A DNA stretch of 64,000 nucleotides from Streptomyces sp. WM6378 (GTDB lineage: Bacteria > Actinomycetota > Actinomycetes > Streptomycetales > Streptomycetaceae). A program made the position numbers and the translations under genes. Where the stretch lies: contig NZ_LGDD01000326.1 in NCBI RefSeq assembly GCF_001279695.1, forward strand, positions 1-64,000. Direction: 5' to 3'. Positions 37,718 to 47,509 of the stretch are shown piece after piece (position 1 is the first letter of the stretch; each line of letters opens with the position of its first letter). The notes beneath the pieces were generated by a model. The model was not told the DNA's origin, did no database searches, and saw only the letters and a list, made by a program, of their open reading frames with translations.

Positions 37718-40700
37718 TCAGGAGGGGCGTCGCACGAGTTCGATGCCGAGCAGCTCCACCCTCGGAACTCCGTCCGGGTCGATGAGCGCCGCATCGCAAC
37801 GCGCGCCCATGTCGTGTACCTTCGTGGCCCTCACCACGCACCGCACGGTGCCCTCGACCGGGCCGCGCCTGTGCATCCGGCATTCCGCGACCGCCATCGG
37901 CAGGGTGGCGTCGCCGAGCACGCTCTCGGCCCAGAGCAAAGCGAGTTGCAGACCGCCGTCAACGGCGGCCACGTCGAGCTGCCAGTGGTCATCACCCCAG
38001 CCCAGTTCTGTCAGGCCGGTCACTGTCGCCTCGGCCCCGTCCGTGCCGATCCCGTGGACAGAGCGGATGGCCTGGAAACGCGGCCCGTGGAAGAGCACAC
38101 GGCCGTCGTAGATCTCTGTGTGCCGCGCCGCGGCGAGCCCCTGCGGGGTGCCCCAGCTCGCCGGGCTCGGAGGGCTCGCCTCGAAGTCCAAGTGGGTCCG
38201 GAAGTGCGGCGTACCCTCCTCGCCCAGCAGTTCTGCCTCCAGCGCCGAGGGCGATCCGATCATGGCGCCACGCCCACGCAGAGTGAGCCGATGTCCTGCG
38301 CCACCCAAGTGCGGCAAGGCGATCTTGCTGTAGACGCGGAGGTCACGCAGCACCAAATGACCGGCGTTCGGCCGCCAGACCGCAGCGGCACGAACGAACC
38401 AGTCCAGCGCCGTCGCCACCGGCAGGACCGGCACGCCGGCGATGTCGTGGTCGGCAAGGTACGAGTGCGTGCGCGCGCCGATCAGCAACTGCGCGGCGAC
38501 CGGTTCGGCCCCTGCCGCCATCGAGCCCGGGCCGGGACCGGCCGCGATGACCACGCGAGCGTCGACGCCCGCAGCGCTCAGCTCAGCGGTGAAGGCCGCG
38601 GCCCCCTGACCGGTGGGGATGAGGGGGACACCGGACCGGCCGAAGTGCGCGGCCAGCGCGGAGGTGACCATGCCTCCGTGCCAGGGGCCCCAGGCGATGG
38701 ACCGCACCAAGCAGTTGGGGCGCCGGGCGTGCTCGGCGCTGGCCACGTGGTTGAGCACCTCATTGGCCATGGCGTAGTCGCTCTGCCCGGCATTTCCGAA
38801 GACGGCGGCCACCGAGGAGAACAAGACGATCATGGTGAGCGGGTCGCCCTCGGTAGCCGCGAGCAGTGCGCGCATGCCGCCGGCCTTGGTGGCCAGCACC
38901 CGGTCGAACTGCTCATCGGTCTTTTCGGCGATCAGCTTGTCCGCCAGCACGCCGGCGCCATGGACGATCCCGGTGATAGGCCCCCAGTCCCGGCGCACCT
39001 CCTGCAGTACGTCGTGCAGCCTCCCGCTGTCCCGGACGTCCGCGGGCACGTACCGAACCTTGGAACCGGCGCTCTCCAGGGCTGCCAGTGTGGACCGGAC
39101 CTCGCGGGCCGCCAGGATTGCGCGGGCCTCGGCGCCGATCGTGGCTGGAGAGGAGGTGCCGGAGCGCTCGGCGAGGATACGGGTGAGCGCGGCCTCGTCG
39201 GTGGCCGTCGCCAGCCCTGGTGGTTCCTGGGCTGGCTCGGTGCGGCCGAGCAGAACGATGCGGGGTCGGTGGGTCCTGGCGAGGTCCAGCAGGGCGGCCG
39301 CGGTCACTCCGCGGGCTCCACCGGTGGCCACGATCACCGAGTCCGGTCCGATGTCCGCCTTCGGGCCGGTCTCGGCGGACGCAGGGGCCAAGCCGACGGT
39401 GGTGCGGGTGCCGTCCGCACGCAGGCCGACCTCCGCAGCTGGTCCGCCGCTGAGCAGTTCCCCGACGATCGCTTCGGCGACGGCGTCTGCGTCGCGCCCG
39501 CCGCGCTCGCAGTCGATCGCCTTGACCGAGGCGGTGGGCCACTCCTTGGTCGCCGTCCTGGTCAGGGCAGCGATACCTCCCAGCCAGGCTCGGTCGGGGT
39601 GCCGGCTGGCGAGCCCGAAGTCTCCACCGGTGTCCTGCACGGTTACGAACACGCCGCCCTGGGTGGTGAAGTGCGGGGCTACTGAGCGCGCCGCTCGGAA
39701 CACCTCCCGCTGGACCTCCAGCGCTTCCTCGGGCGAGCCGATCCGTGCGAGGCCGCCGAGGTGCACGACCGCGCGAGCGTCTGGGGGGACAGTGGTCACG
39801 ACGGTGGCGTGGATGCCGTGGTGGGTCAGTTTGGCTGTCACCAGTTCGGCGGTTCCGCAGCCGTCATCGGTCACCGCTACCGGCTGGTCTCCGAGGCCGG
39901 CCATCGTCAGGCCGGGTGTGGGAGTCTCCAGCATGCGGATGGCGAGCCTGCCGAGTTCCACGTGCTCAGCCGGCTCGTGTCGTGGGACGGGAATCCCGTG
40001 GTCCTGGTCCTGCTCCGCGACGGGACTGGCAGACGCAGTGTCAGTGTCAGTGGCAGTGAAGGCTTCGACGATCTGCCGCAGGGTACGGAGCTTCAGGAGC
40101 TCTCCCACGTTTCCGTCAGCGTTGCCGTTCGGTTGGTCACCGACCCGCTTCCGCAGAGCGGACAGGATCTCCACTCGCTTGATCGAATCCACCCCCAGAT
40201 CCGCCTCTAGGCCCATGTCCACGTTGAGCATCGAGACCGGGTACCCCGTCCGCTCCGCCACCACCGCCAGCAACAGTTCCTCGAACCCCGTTGCGGAGAG
40301 GTCCTGGGGCACATTCGGAGCGGGTGGAGCAGGTGGCGCAACGACCGCTGGTGGTTCCGGAAGTACGAAGGGTGCGTCGGCCGGTGTCGGCACCGCCGAG
40401 GGCGTCACGACCGCGGGAGCCACGGCTGCCGTAGAGAGCGGGGCGACCGCAGGAGACTCGGATCGCGCTACCGGCAGGTTCGGCGGCGCGAGCACCGGGG
40501 GAGGGGCTGCACCTTCGCCACTTCGTGCTCCCAGCATGGCGGCGAAGGTCGTCTCCGTCATCTGCAAAAAGGCTAGGTGGCTGTCGACCAGCATTTGCTG
40601 GCAGGCCGTGTGTGCCTCCGCCGTATGCCGTTGCGCGTTGTCGATCAGGGCGAACCAGTCGGTGTCCGGGCTGGACATTTCGGGAGCCGCAGGCGCGGCA

Positions 40701-43636
40701 GGCGCGGGCATGACGTGAGCCGGGACAGCGGCAGTCATCGGTGCCGGCTCCTGCGCGGCTGGTGCGGAGGTCTCAAGCGGGCGAGCGGGATTCGGCGCGG
40801 GCAGTGCATCGGCCCCGCCGGCGGGCGGGTAGAGCCGACCGTGGTTCTTGCCGTTGATCTGTACGGTCATCCTGGGCTTGCCCTCCTTGGCAGGTGCTGC
40901 GGGCGGCGCGTACGGCGCCCACAGCTCGTCGTGTTCGAGTCGGACGCCGTGCGCGGCGAGCCGCCCGAGTGCGTCCTGCAAGGCGGTGATTCCGTTGCGT
41001 CCCTTGCGGTCCAGGCTGATTGCTAGGTGCTCGCGGTCGCCGAGGGTCTGCCCCACGAGGCCCGTCAGGGTGTCGCCGGCACCTACCTCGACGAACGTCC
41101 GCACTCCTGCGGCGTACATCGCCTCGATCTCGTCGCGGAACAGCACCGGCGAGGTGAGGTGGTCAGCGATCCTTCGACGGATCTCTTCGGGTGCTGCCGG
41201 ATATGTGGCGGCGTCGGCGTTCCCGTAGACGTCGAACCGGGGCTCGTTGACCTCGACATCACGCAGGTACGCGAACAGCGGTTCGCTCGCCTCGGCGACG
41301 AACGGGCTGTGGAAGGCCGTCGCGGCCTCCAGCCGTCGGGTGACGATGCCTTCGGCGGCGAGCTTCCCCTGAACGACCTCGATGCTCTTGATCGCGCCGG
41401 ACACAACGCTCTGTGCCGGAGCGTTGTGGTTGGCCAGCCAGACGTCCGCCGCGCCGCAGTCGGTGATGGCCGCCTCGACCCGGGCGCGTCCAGCCGCTGC
41501 CGCCAGCATCGCGCCCGGGGCGGCTGCGGCTTCGCGCATCAACTCACCGCGCTTGCGGGCGAGGCCCATCAAGGACTCCGCATCGAGCGCCCCTGCGGCG
41601 TGCAGGGCCACCAGCTCGCCGAAACTGTGCCCTGCCACGCAGTCCGGCCGCAGGCCAAGACCGCGCAGCACTTCAAGCAGGGCGAGACTATGCGCTGCCA
41701 GCGCGGGCTGCGCCCACTCGGTGCAGGTCAGCAGCGCCTGCTGAGCGGCCCGCTCCTCATCGTTGAAGGCCGCTGGCGGAAAGACCACACGGTGCAACGC
41801 GCGATCGCCGAACTCCACGCTGCCCATACGGTCCCAGACCGTCTGGGCAACCGGGGACAGCATGGCCACGTCCGCACCCATGCCGACGTACTGGGCTCCC
41901 TGCCCTGGAAAGAGGAACCCGATCCGGCCGACGCTGGCTCCGCCGGTGGCGTAGTGGATGCCGCTCGGTGTGGAGAACGCTGTGTTCGGCTGCCGGCCGA
42001 TCAGCGCTTTGGCCTGCGCAAGCTTTTCTGACAGGTCGTCGGAGTGGGAGGCGACGATCGCCAGGCGTACGGGATCGCTCGCCCGGAAGTCGCGCTGGCT
42101 CTCCCGTGCGATGTCGGCCAGGGCGCGGCCGGTGTCGATTTTCCGGTCCAGCAGGGCGGCTGCGGTCGGGCTACTGAACAGCACCAGCTCCGTGGGCGCG
42201 CTACGGGTGCGCCAGGCCGTACGGCCGCCGGATCCGGCGGCGGGTGCGTACTCCTCCAGCGTGACGTGGAAGTTGCTGCCTCCGAAGCCGAAGCTGGACG
42301 CCGAGGCCCGGCGCGGGTGGTCCGCGGAGCGCACCCACGGACGCAGCTGGGTGTTCACGTAGAACGGGCTGTCGTCGATGCCCATCGCGGGGTTGGGTCG
42401 CGCAACCTTGATCGTCGGCGGGAGGACCTTGTGGTTCAGGGCCAGGACGGCCTTGAGGAGCCCGGCGGCGCCGGCGGTGCACTTGGTGTGTCCGATCTGC
42501 GACTTGACCGAGCCGATCGCACACCACTGTTTGTCCGCCCGGCCAGGATCCTCGTACACCTGGCGTAGTGCGGCGAACTCCGCGGCGTCCCCCGCGCTGG
42601 TCCCGGTGCCGTGCGCCTCCACCAGTTCCACGGTCCCCGGGCCGTAGCCGGCCTGCTCGTAGGCACGCCGCAGAGCCCGGGACTGCCCCTCGGGCAACGG
42701 CGCGTAGATCGCGGTGCCTTTGCCGTCCGACGAGGTACCGATGCCGCGGATGACGGCGTAGATCCGGTCTCCGGCACGCTCCGCGTCGTCCAGCCGCTTC
42801 AGCGCGTACAGGGCGATGCCCTCGCCGAGCATCGTGCCGTCGGCCGCATCGGAGAACGGCCGGCAGTCGCCGCTGGGTGACAGGGCGGGCGTCTTGGAGA
42901 AGGCCATGAACATGCCGACGTCGTTCGAGGCGTCGACGCCCCCGCTGATCACCAGGTCGGACCGGCCGAGGGAGAGCTCTGCCACCGCGGTCGAAAGCGC
43001 CGCGAAGGAGCTCGCACACGCGGCGTCGGTGGTGTGATTGGTGCCGTGCAGATCGAACTTGTTGGCGATCCGACCGGCGATGACGTTTGTGAGCATCCCC
43101 GGAAAGGTCGACTCCTGCCAGGGCGTGTGGTGGTCGGTGATGGTGTTGCAGACGGCCTGCGCCTCGTCCTCGGGGATGCCGTTCTGCCGCAGGGCCTTGA
43201 GCCACACAGGGCGCTGGTTCCGCGCGCACATGTGGGTGAGCAGTTCCGTCGAGCTGGCTCCCAGGATGACGCCCACGCGGTCACGGTCCACTCCCGGGAG
43301 TCCGCCGGCGTCGGTGAGGACCTGCTCGGCCACCATGAGCGCCAGCAGCTGTGTGACGTCCGTCGAGGCAAGGATGTTCGGCGGGATGCCGAAGGCCAGC
43401 GGATCGAAGCCGACCTTCGGCAGGAAGGCTCCCCGGCGGGCATAGGTCTTGTCCGGTGCGGCGGGATCGGGGTCGTAGTAGTCCTCGACGAGCCATCGAT
43501 CGGCGGGGACGTCCGTGATCAGATCGCGACCGGCCACAACCGTACGCCAGAAGCCGTCAGCGCCCGGCGAGCCGGGCAGCAGCGCGCCGATACCGACCAC
43601 GGCGATCGGAACCTGTGTGGGGCGGGTGACGGACAT
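37718..43636 (-). CDS. PUFA-synthase-like KS-AT-ACP-KR-DH protein (PfaA-type)
   Basis: 1972 residues from the ATG at 43636, preceded by AAGGAAGTTGAGAG. KS (1-460) has DAACASS with Cys 208, EAHGTGT and the GHTKCTAG His. The malonyl/acyltransferase has GQGAQYVGMG and GHSFGE. After a Pro/Ala-rich linker there is one recognisable ACP, LGVDSIKRVEIL, with phosphopantetheine Ser 1151. The KR has the NADP motif VIVATGGARGVT and the Ser-Tyr-Asn site VLFSSVAAVFGNAGQSDYAMAN. A C-terminal dehydratase hotdog carries HDIAGVPVLP. Canonical PUFA synthases carry several tandem ACPs, so a single one is unusual and is closer to enediyne-type synthases. It should run iterative elongation with its partner downstream. 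Confidence 0.92.
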   Translation of the reverse strand: MSVTRPTQVPIAVVGIGALLPGSPGADGFWRTVVAGRDLITDVPADRWLVEDYYDPDPAAPDKTYARRGAFLPKVGFDPLAFGIPPNILASTDVTQLLALMVAEQVLTDAGGLPGVDRDRVGVILGASSTELLTHMCARNQRPVWLKALRQNGIPEDEAQAVCNTITDHHTPWQESTFPGMLTNVIAGRIANKFDLHGTNHTTDAACASSFAALSTAVAELSLGRSDLVISGGVDASNDVGMFMAFSKTPALSPSGDCRPFSDAADGTMLGEGIALYALKRLDDAERAGDRIYAVIRGIGTSSDGKGTAIYAPLPEGQSRALRRAYEQAGYGPGTVELVEAHGTGTSAGDAAEFAALRQVYEDPGRADKQWCAIGSVKSQIGHTKCTAGAAGLLKAVLALNHKVLPPTIKVARPNPAMGIDDSPFYVNTQLRPWVRSADHPRRASASSFGFGGSNFHVTLEEYAPAAGSGGRTAWRTRSAPTELVLFSSPTAAALLDRKIDTGRALADIARESQRDFRASDPVRLAIVASHSDDLSEKLAQAKALIGRQPNTAFSTPSGIHYATGGASVGRIGFLFPGQGAQYVGMGADVAMLSPVAQTVWDRMGSVEFGDRALHRVVFPPAAFNDEERAAQQALLTCTEWAQPALAAHSLALLEVLRGLGLRPDCVAGHSFGELVALHAAGALDAESLMGLARKRGELMREAAAAPGAMLAAAAGRARVEAAITDCGAADVWLANHNAPAQSVVSGAIKSIEVVQGKLAAEGIVTRRLEAATAFHSPFVAEASEPLFAYLRDVEVNEPRFDVYGNADAATYPAAPEEIRRRIADHLTSPVLFRDEIEAMYAAGVRTFVEVGAGDTLTGLVGQTLGDREHLAISLDRKGRNGITALQDALGRLAAHGVRLEHDELWAPYAPPAAPAKEGKPRMTVQINGKNHGRLYPPAGGADALPAPNPARPLETSAPAAQEPAPMTAAVPAHVMPAPAAPAAPEMSSPDTDWFALIDNAQRHTAEAHTACQQMLVDSHLAFLQMTETTFAAMLGARSGEGAAPPPVLAPPNLPVARSESPAVAPLSTAAVAPAVVTPSAVPTPADAPFVLPEPPAVVAPPAPPAPNVPQDLSATGFEELLLAVVAERTGYPVSMLNVDMGLEADLGVDSIKRVEILSALRKRVGDQPNGNADGNVGELLKLRTLRQIVEAFTATDTDTASASPVAEQDQDHGIPVPRHEPAEHVELGRLAIRMLETPTPGLTMAGLGDQPVAVTDDGCGTAELVTAKLTHHGIHATVVTTVPPDARAVVHLGGLARIGSPEEALEVQREVFRAARSVAPHFTTQGGVFVTVQDTGGDFGLASRHPDRAWLGGIAALTRTATKEWPTASVKAIDCERGGRDADAVAEAIVGELLSGGPAAEVGLRADGTRTTVGLAPASAETGPKADIGPDSVIVATGGARGVTAAALLDLARTHRPRIVLLGRTEPAQEPPGLATATDEAALTRILAERSGTSSPATIGAEARAILAAREVRSTLAALESAGSKVRYVPADVRDSGRLHDVLQEVRRDWGPITGIVHGAGVLADKLIAEKTDEQFDRVLATKAGGMRALLAATEGDPLTMIVLFSSVAAVFGNAGQSDYAMANEVLNHVASAEHARRPNCLVRSIAWGPWHGGMVTSALAAHFGRSGVPLIPTGQGAAAFTAELSAAGVDARVVIAAGPGPGSMAAGAEPVAAQLLIGARTHSYLADHDIAGVPVLPVATALDWFVRAAAVWRPNAGHLVLRDLRVYSKIALPHLGGAGHRLTLRGRGAMIGSPSALEAELLGEEGTPHFRTHLDFEASPPSPASWGTPQGLAAARHTEIYDGRVLFHGPRFQAIRSVHGIGTDGAEATVTGLTELGWGDDHWQLDVAAVDGGLQLALLWAESVLGDATLPMAVAECRMHRRGPVEGTVRCVVRATKVHDMGARCDAALIDPDGVPRVELLGIELVRRPS

Positions 43637-43682
43637 TCTCTCAACTTCCTTGGCAACTAAGGCAGTCAGCGTGGACAGCGGC

Positions 43683-45281
43683 TCAGGCGAGGTGACGGGG
43701 GGCGAAGGCGAACGCCGAGGAGGGCACCGGCAAGCCGTACGTACGGAGTTGGTGCGCACGGGTGGTCACGGCCGCACCTTCGAGCAGATTGAGCGCGATC
43801 TGCACCACGGAACGGTGGGTTGGATCCGCGAGGAAGCTACCGGCGGTCCACCGGTTGAAAGCGCCCATCGCCGGTCCGCACCAGATCTGGTAATCGCCGC
43901 GCCGAGTCGTATCTCCGGTGATCGCCCAACGGCTGGAGCTGCCCAAGTACCAGCGGAAGACCAGCGCCATGCGGTGCTTGGGGTCGTTCTCCGCGCGAGT
44001 GATCTCCCCCGGGTCGCGCTGCTGCCAGAACTGGCGGGTCTGCGCCCAGACTTCGTCGATCGAGGCTCTCAGCACATCCCGTTCGATCTTGACCCGCAAC
44101 TGCTGGGGCAGCTCCTCCAAGGACTGATGGGTCTGGTACGCCTCGTAGAGGCGCCCGGCCCTCGACGCAAACATGGTTCCCCGGCGCAGGACTTGGAGTT
44201 TGACGCCCAGCTCGAACATATCGGCGGACGGGGCCATGATCACGTCAGCGACGTCGGCGTCGGCCAGCATCGCCTTCGCGTCGTCGGAGATACCGGCCTC
44301 CACAGCCACCTGGTTCACCGACCCCGTCACCACGTAGGCCGCCCCCAGCGCGAACGCGGAAGCGACTCCCTCGGGCGTCCCCAGCCCTCCGGCAGCGCCG
44401 ATCCTGACCTCCCGCGCGTAGCCGAAACGCCGCGTCAGTTCGTCCCGCAGGTTCAGAATCCGTGGCAGCAAGGCGCCCAGCGGCCGGTTGTCGGTGTGTC
44501 CACCACTGTCGGACTCGACCGTGATGTCCTCGGCCACCGGCACCAGCGCGGCCAGTGCGGCTTCCTCCGCAGTGAGCTCGCCCCGCTCCACCAGCAGACG
44601 CAACAGCTCCGGCGGTGCCGGTGAGAGGAATCGCTCGGCGACCTCCGGTCGCGACACCTTCGCGAAGAGCCGGGTGCGTCGCACGATCTGCCCGTCCGCG
44701 CCGCGATTCAGCCCGGCGGCTGAGCACAGCACCACAGCCGGGGTGAGTGCCATGTACGCCGACGCCGAGACGCAGGGGACAGCGTGACGCAGAAGCAGCT
44801 TGGCTACGCGGTACTCCAGCTCGGGCTCGTTCGGCGAGTGGATCAGGTTCACACCCCAGTTCGGCACACCGGAAAGCTCCCCGGCCAACTCGTGTACGGC
44901 TCGCTCGACCTCGGGAAGGCCGAGGCCACCGGCCCCGAAGAAACCGAGCATCTCGGCCCGGGCCATCGCCGTCACCATGCGCGTCGTCGCGATGCCGTTC
45001 GCCATCTCCCCGGCCACATAGGGGAAGCGGACGCCATGTGCCTCGCAGAAGGTCCGCCCGCCCAACCACTCTGGATACAGAGGCGGCAGCGTGCCGACCA
45101 CATCGCCCGCCGGCCTCGCCCCCATCGCCAGGCCCAACCCGCGCCCTGTGGGTCCGGCGACGATGTGCGCATGCTGCCGGACTTCCCGAACGCAGGCCGC
45201 GATCTCCTCGGGTACGAAGACCGGCAGGGCAGTAACGCCTTCATCAGGACATGCCAGTAGGGACAAGGGTCGGCTCCCCAT
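43683..45281 (-). CDS. PfaD-type trans-acting enoyl reductase
   Basis: 532 residues, the usual PfaD length. The flavin-binding TIM barrel of the nitronate-monooxygenase superfamily is seen in MLGFFGAGGLGLPEVERAV, NWGVNLIHSPNEPELEY, VRIGAAGGLGTPEGVASAFALG and AAYVVTGSVNQ, with the family segment ITVESDSGGHTDNRPLG. The C-terminal helical part (RMALVFRWYLGSSSRWA, WCGPAMGAFNRWTAGSFL) is specific to PfaD. These proteins reduce enoyl-ACP intermediates in trans for PUFA and related synthases, so some cycles should give saturated units. The gene lies 46 bp upstream of the PfaA-like gene and 75 bp downstream of the reductase gene. Confidence 0.92.
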   Translation of the reverse strand: MGSRPLSLLACPDEGVTALPVFVPEEIAACVREVRQHAHIVAGPTGRGLGLAMGARPAGDVVGTLPPLYPEWLGGRTFCEAHGVRFPYVAGEMANGIATTRMVTAMARAEMLGFFGAGGLGLPEVERAVHELAGELSGVPNWGVNLIHSPNEPELEYRVAKLLLRHAVPCVSASAYMALTPAVVLCSAAGLNRGADGQIVRRTRLFAKVSRPEVAERFLSPAPPELLRLLVERGELTAEEAALAALVPVAEDITVESDSGGHTDNRPLGALLPRILNLRDELTRRFGYAREVRIGAAGGLGTPEGVASAFALGAAYVVTGSVNQVAVEAGISDDAKAMLADADVADVIMAPSADMFELGVKLQVLRRGTMFASRAGRLYEAYQTHQSLEELPQQLRVKIERDVLRASIDEVWAQTRQFWQQRDPGEITRAENDPKHRMALVFRWYLGSSSRWAITGDTTRRGDYQIWCGPAMGAFNRWTAGSFLADPTHRSVVQIALNLLEGAAVTTRAHQLRTYGLPVPSSAFAFAPRHLA

Positions 45282-45356
45282 CAGGTGCGAGTGGCGGAAC
45301 GTGATGTCGTGAGGCGCAAGAACCCCTGCCGCATCATCGGCATCGAGAAGTACGGG

Positions 45357-46475
45357 TCAGCGGACTCCGGCACTGGAAGCGGTCGCATGGTTCGTGCTGA
45401 CGCCGGCGGTCAAGTAGTCCAGATCGACACGGATCTCGGAGGAAGCCGGGCCCAGCTGAGTCCGTACCCGGGTGTCGTCAAAACGGCGGCGGTGGCTGAG
45501 GTACGGCGTGAATCCGGGGTAAAGGTCCGCAGCTGCCTCCAGCGGGGTCGGATCGACGCGTCTCGCCTCGACGAACTCCACGCGCACCGGCATAAGACGC
45601 TCCGCCAGTGCGGCAAGCACCGGGACCGCGACATCGTGGTCATGGACGACGTGGTAGGTGTCGACCCGCCCCGAGGGCGGCTTGCTCGCCAACTTGGCCA
45701 TGATCGCGGCGGCGTGCTCCACCGGCATCAGGTTCAGGTGCCCCTCGGGGTCACCCGGCAGCCGCACCACCGGCCGGCCCTCTTTGGCGATGTCCACGCC
45801 GGCGCTGAGATGCCGAACTGCGTTCTGCGCGATCTGATCGATGAACTGCATCGGATGGGCGGGTAGATCGGGGTGTGGTGGCAGGTCGGTGACCAGGATG
45901 CTCGGCCGCATGACCACGACAGGCCGGCCATGGGCCCGCGACCATTCGCGCACCAGCACTTCGGCCTCGTACTTGGACCGCTCGTAACCGTTCTCAAAGC
46001 CGTGCGTGTCATCCAACTCGTCTTCGTAGACGACGCCGTGGCGTCGAGCCCCGCCGACGAAGGCAGTGCCGATGTGATGGACCATCGGCTTACGGACTCC
46101 GGCGGTGGCCAGCTCCAGCACGTTCCTGGTGCCCCCGACATTGGCCTGGCGCAGCTTCGCCAGGTCGTCGTCCAGCTTGATGTTGCCCGCACTGTGCCAG
46201 ATCACGTCCAGTTCGTCGGCCAGTTGCCGAAAGGCGACGCCTGACAGTCCCATCCGCGGCTGCCCCAGATCGATCTCCACCACGCGAAGCCTGCGCGGGA
46301 GCTCCGCGATCAACTCGCGGGGTCCATCCGTCAGCTCCAGAAATCGTGTGATCCGACCGAGCGCCCCCTCAGACCCGGCGTGCGCGAGAACCGTCAGTGA
46401 GTCGTGGCGCTCAAGCAGCTCGCGTACAAGGCGCAGTCCAAGGAATCCGGTAGCGCCGGTGAGCGCGACGTGCAC
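45357..46475 (-). CDS. Thioester-reductase-like SDR (NAD_binding_4 type)
   Basis: 372 residues from a GTG at 46475 with GGGAG upstream. The N-terminus has the Rossmann motif VALTGATGFLGLRLVREL, then DVIWHSAGNIKLDDDL, NVGGTRNVLELA, HHIGTAFVGG and the catalytic YERSKYEAE (Tyr-x3-Lys). This is the extended-SDR type used as terminal reductase in NRPS/PKS and as stand-alone fatty acyl reductases. As first gene of the PUFA-type operon it may release the chain from ACP as an aldehyde or alcohol, or reduce an intermediate. That would compete with, or precede, transfer of the chain to a peptide. The substrate is inferred from context only. Confidence 0.75.
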   Translation of the reverse strand: MHVALTGATGFLGLRLVRELLERHDSLTVLAHAGSEGALGRITRFLELTDGPRELIAELPRRLRVVEIDLGQPRMGLSGVAFRQLADELDVIWHSAGNIKLDDDLAKLRQANVGGTRNVLELATAGVRKPMVHHIGTAFVGGARRHGVVYEDELDDTHGFENGYERSKYEAEVLVREWSRAHGRPVVVMRPSILVTDLPPHPDLPAHPMQFIDQIAQNAVRHLSAGVDIAKEGRPVVRLPGDPEGHLNLMPVEHAAAIMAKLASKPPSGRVDTYHVVHDHDVAVPVLAALAERLMPVRVEFVEARRVDPTPLEAAADLYPGFTPYLSHRRRFDDTRVRTQLGPASSEIRVDLDYLTAGVSTNHATASSAGVR

Positions 46476-47307
46476 CTTCAGTGGCTCCCAAGCTGAGAGG
46501 AATGAGGATGTGACTGGCTTTGCGGTGGAGCATGAACCTGCTGTGACCCTCCACGCGAGTCACATAAATTCGACCTGCTCAAGGAGACAACGGGCAGGCT
46601 TTCGGCATGGAAACGGCGTGGCTGGCGGAATCGTAGAATTCACCCGGATGGATCCCAAAAATCGATGCGTTTAACAGTTCGCATGGGTTTGAGCGGCCCT
46701 CTGGACCAGCTGGCCCTGGGAACCTTGGTGTCGTCAACGTCGTCCGATTCGTTGCCCGAACTGCCCTGCCCAGCATCGTTGCCGCCGCGTCCCTCCAGGC
46801 GGAGCTGGACTGGTCGCAGGTAGGCGGTCCTCATGCGCGCATATGCGTTTGGTGGTGAAGCGGGACCGGATGTACGTGGCGACTGGTCTCAGTGCCGAGC
46901 GGTCAGCTCCGCTGCCGCGGGGCAAGGCCGCCGACCAAGGGGTGGTCAGCCAGCGCCCTTGGGCGGTCTGGAGCAACCCGGGCGCAGGCGGGCTGGGCTC
47001 GGGCGGCTTGGTGGGCGCTGTGCTTGCGGCTGCCTGGCGGGCGGGCTGCTTCGGTCTGGCGCAGGCCATGTTGGTCCGGGACGGGATCTACACAGAACAG
47101 CACACCGCATTAACAAGACGCCCGTTCCGACCAGAGCCCAACGACCAGGACTGGGTATCCATGCTCATCGTCACCCGTGAGGACCGATCCTGATCACGTC
47201 CTGCTCGACGGGACCCTCGCCGAGTGCGACCGCGTCGGCGACAGCCGGACGGACTTTTCCCAGAAGCACCGCCGTCGTGCAGCTCGACGACATCATCTGG
47301 CCAGTGA
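46476..47307. other. Intergenic region between the two divergent operons, no supported gene
   Basis: Frames of 60-116 codons exist on both strands (for example 46833-47180 plus) but lack family features and convincing ribosome sites. The part next to 46475 should contain the promoter of the PUFA-type operon. Confidence 0.4.
46562..46590 (-). promoter_or_regulatory. Possible promoter of the PUFA-type operon
   Basis: Minus-strand TTGTCT (46590-46585), a 17-bp spacer and TTATGT (46567-46562), in a locally AT-rich patch about 87 bp upstream of the first start codon. Match to the sigma-70 consensus is moderate. Confidence 0.3.
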
Positions 47308-47509
47308 GCGACTCTGTCGGGAATCTTGAAGTGGCGGGTCATTTTCCTTGCTGCCACCATGGCGGGCGGCGGAAGCCGTGGGAGTCGAGGTACTGCTGGA
47401 ACGCTGTCGGTCGGCGAGGGCGGTGGGTGGTGTCCTGGGGGTCTTGCTCGGTGAGACGTTCGATGTTCACGGCGATGGCGGTCAGGACGTGCTGGACGTG
47501 GGTCTTGGG
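47308..47509 (-). pseudogene. IS1182-family remnant (terminus plus transposase C-terminus)
   Basis: Begins with an IS1182-type terminus (GACTCTGTCGGGAATCTTGA) and continues with the minus-strand end of a transposase closely similar to 12073-12260 (residues FQQYLDSHGFR..., then [13 protein letters not shown]). It is cut at 47509 by the IS4-type element, which therefore arrived later. Confidence 0.75.

Noticed and set aside
35879..39685. A 1268-codon plus-strand open frame
   Set aside because: It is the antisense shadow of the two large synthase genes; it has no ribosome site or domain, and the minus-strand frames carry complete KS, AT, KR and DH motifs.
46833..47180. 116-codon plus-strand frame upstream of the RiPP operon
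   Set aside because: No family match, weak start context, and a second overlapping frame of equal length; treated as non-coding.
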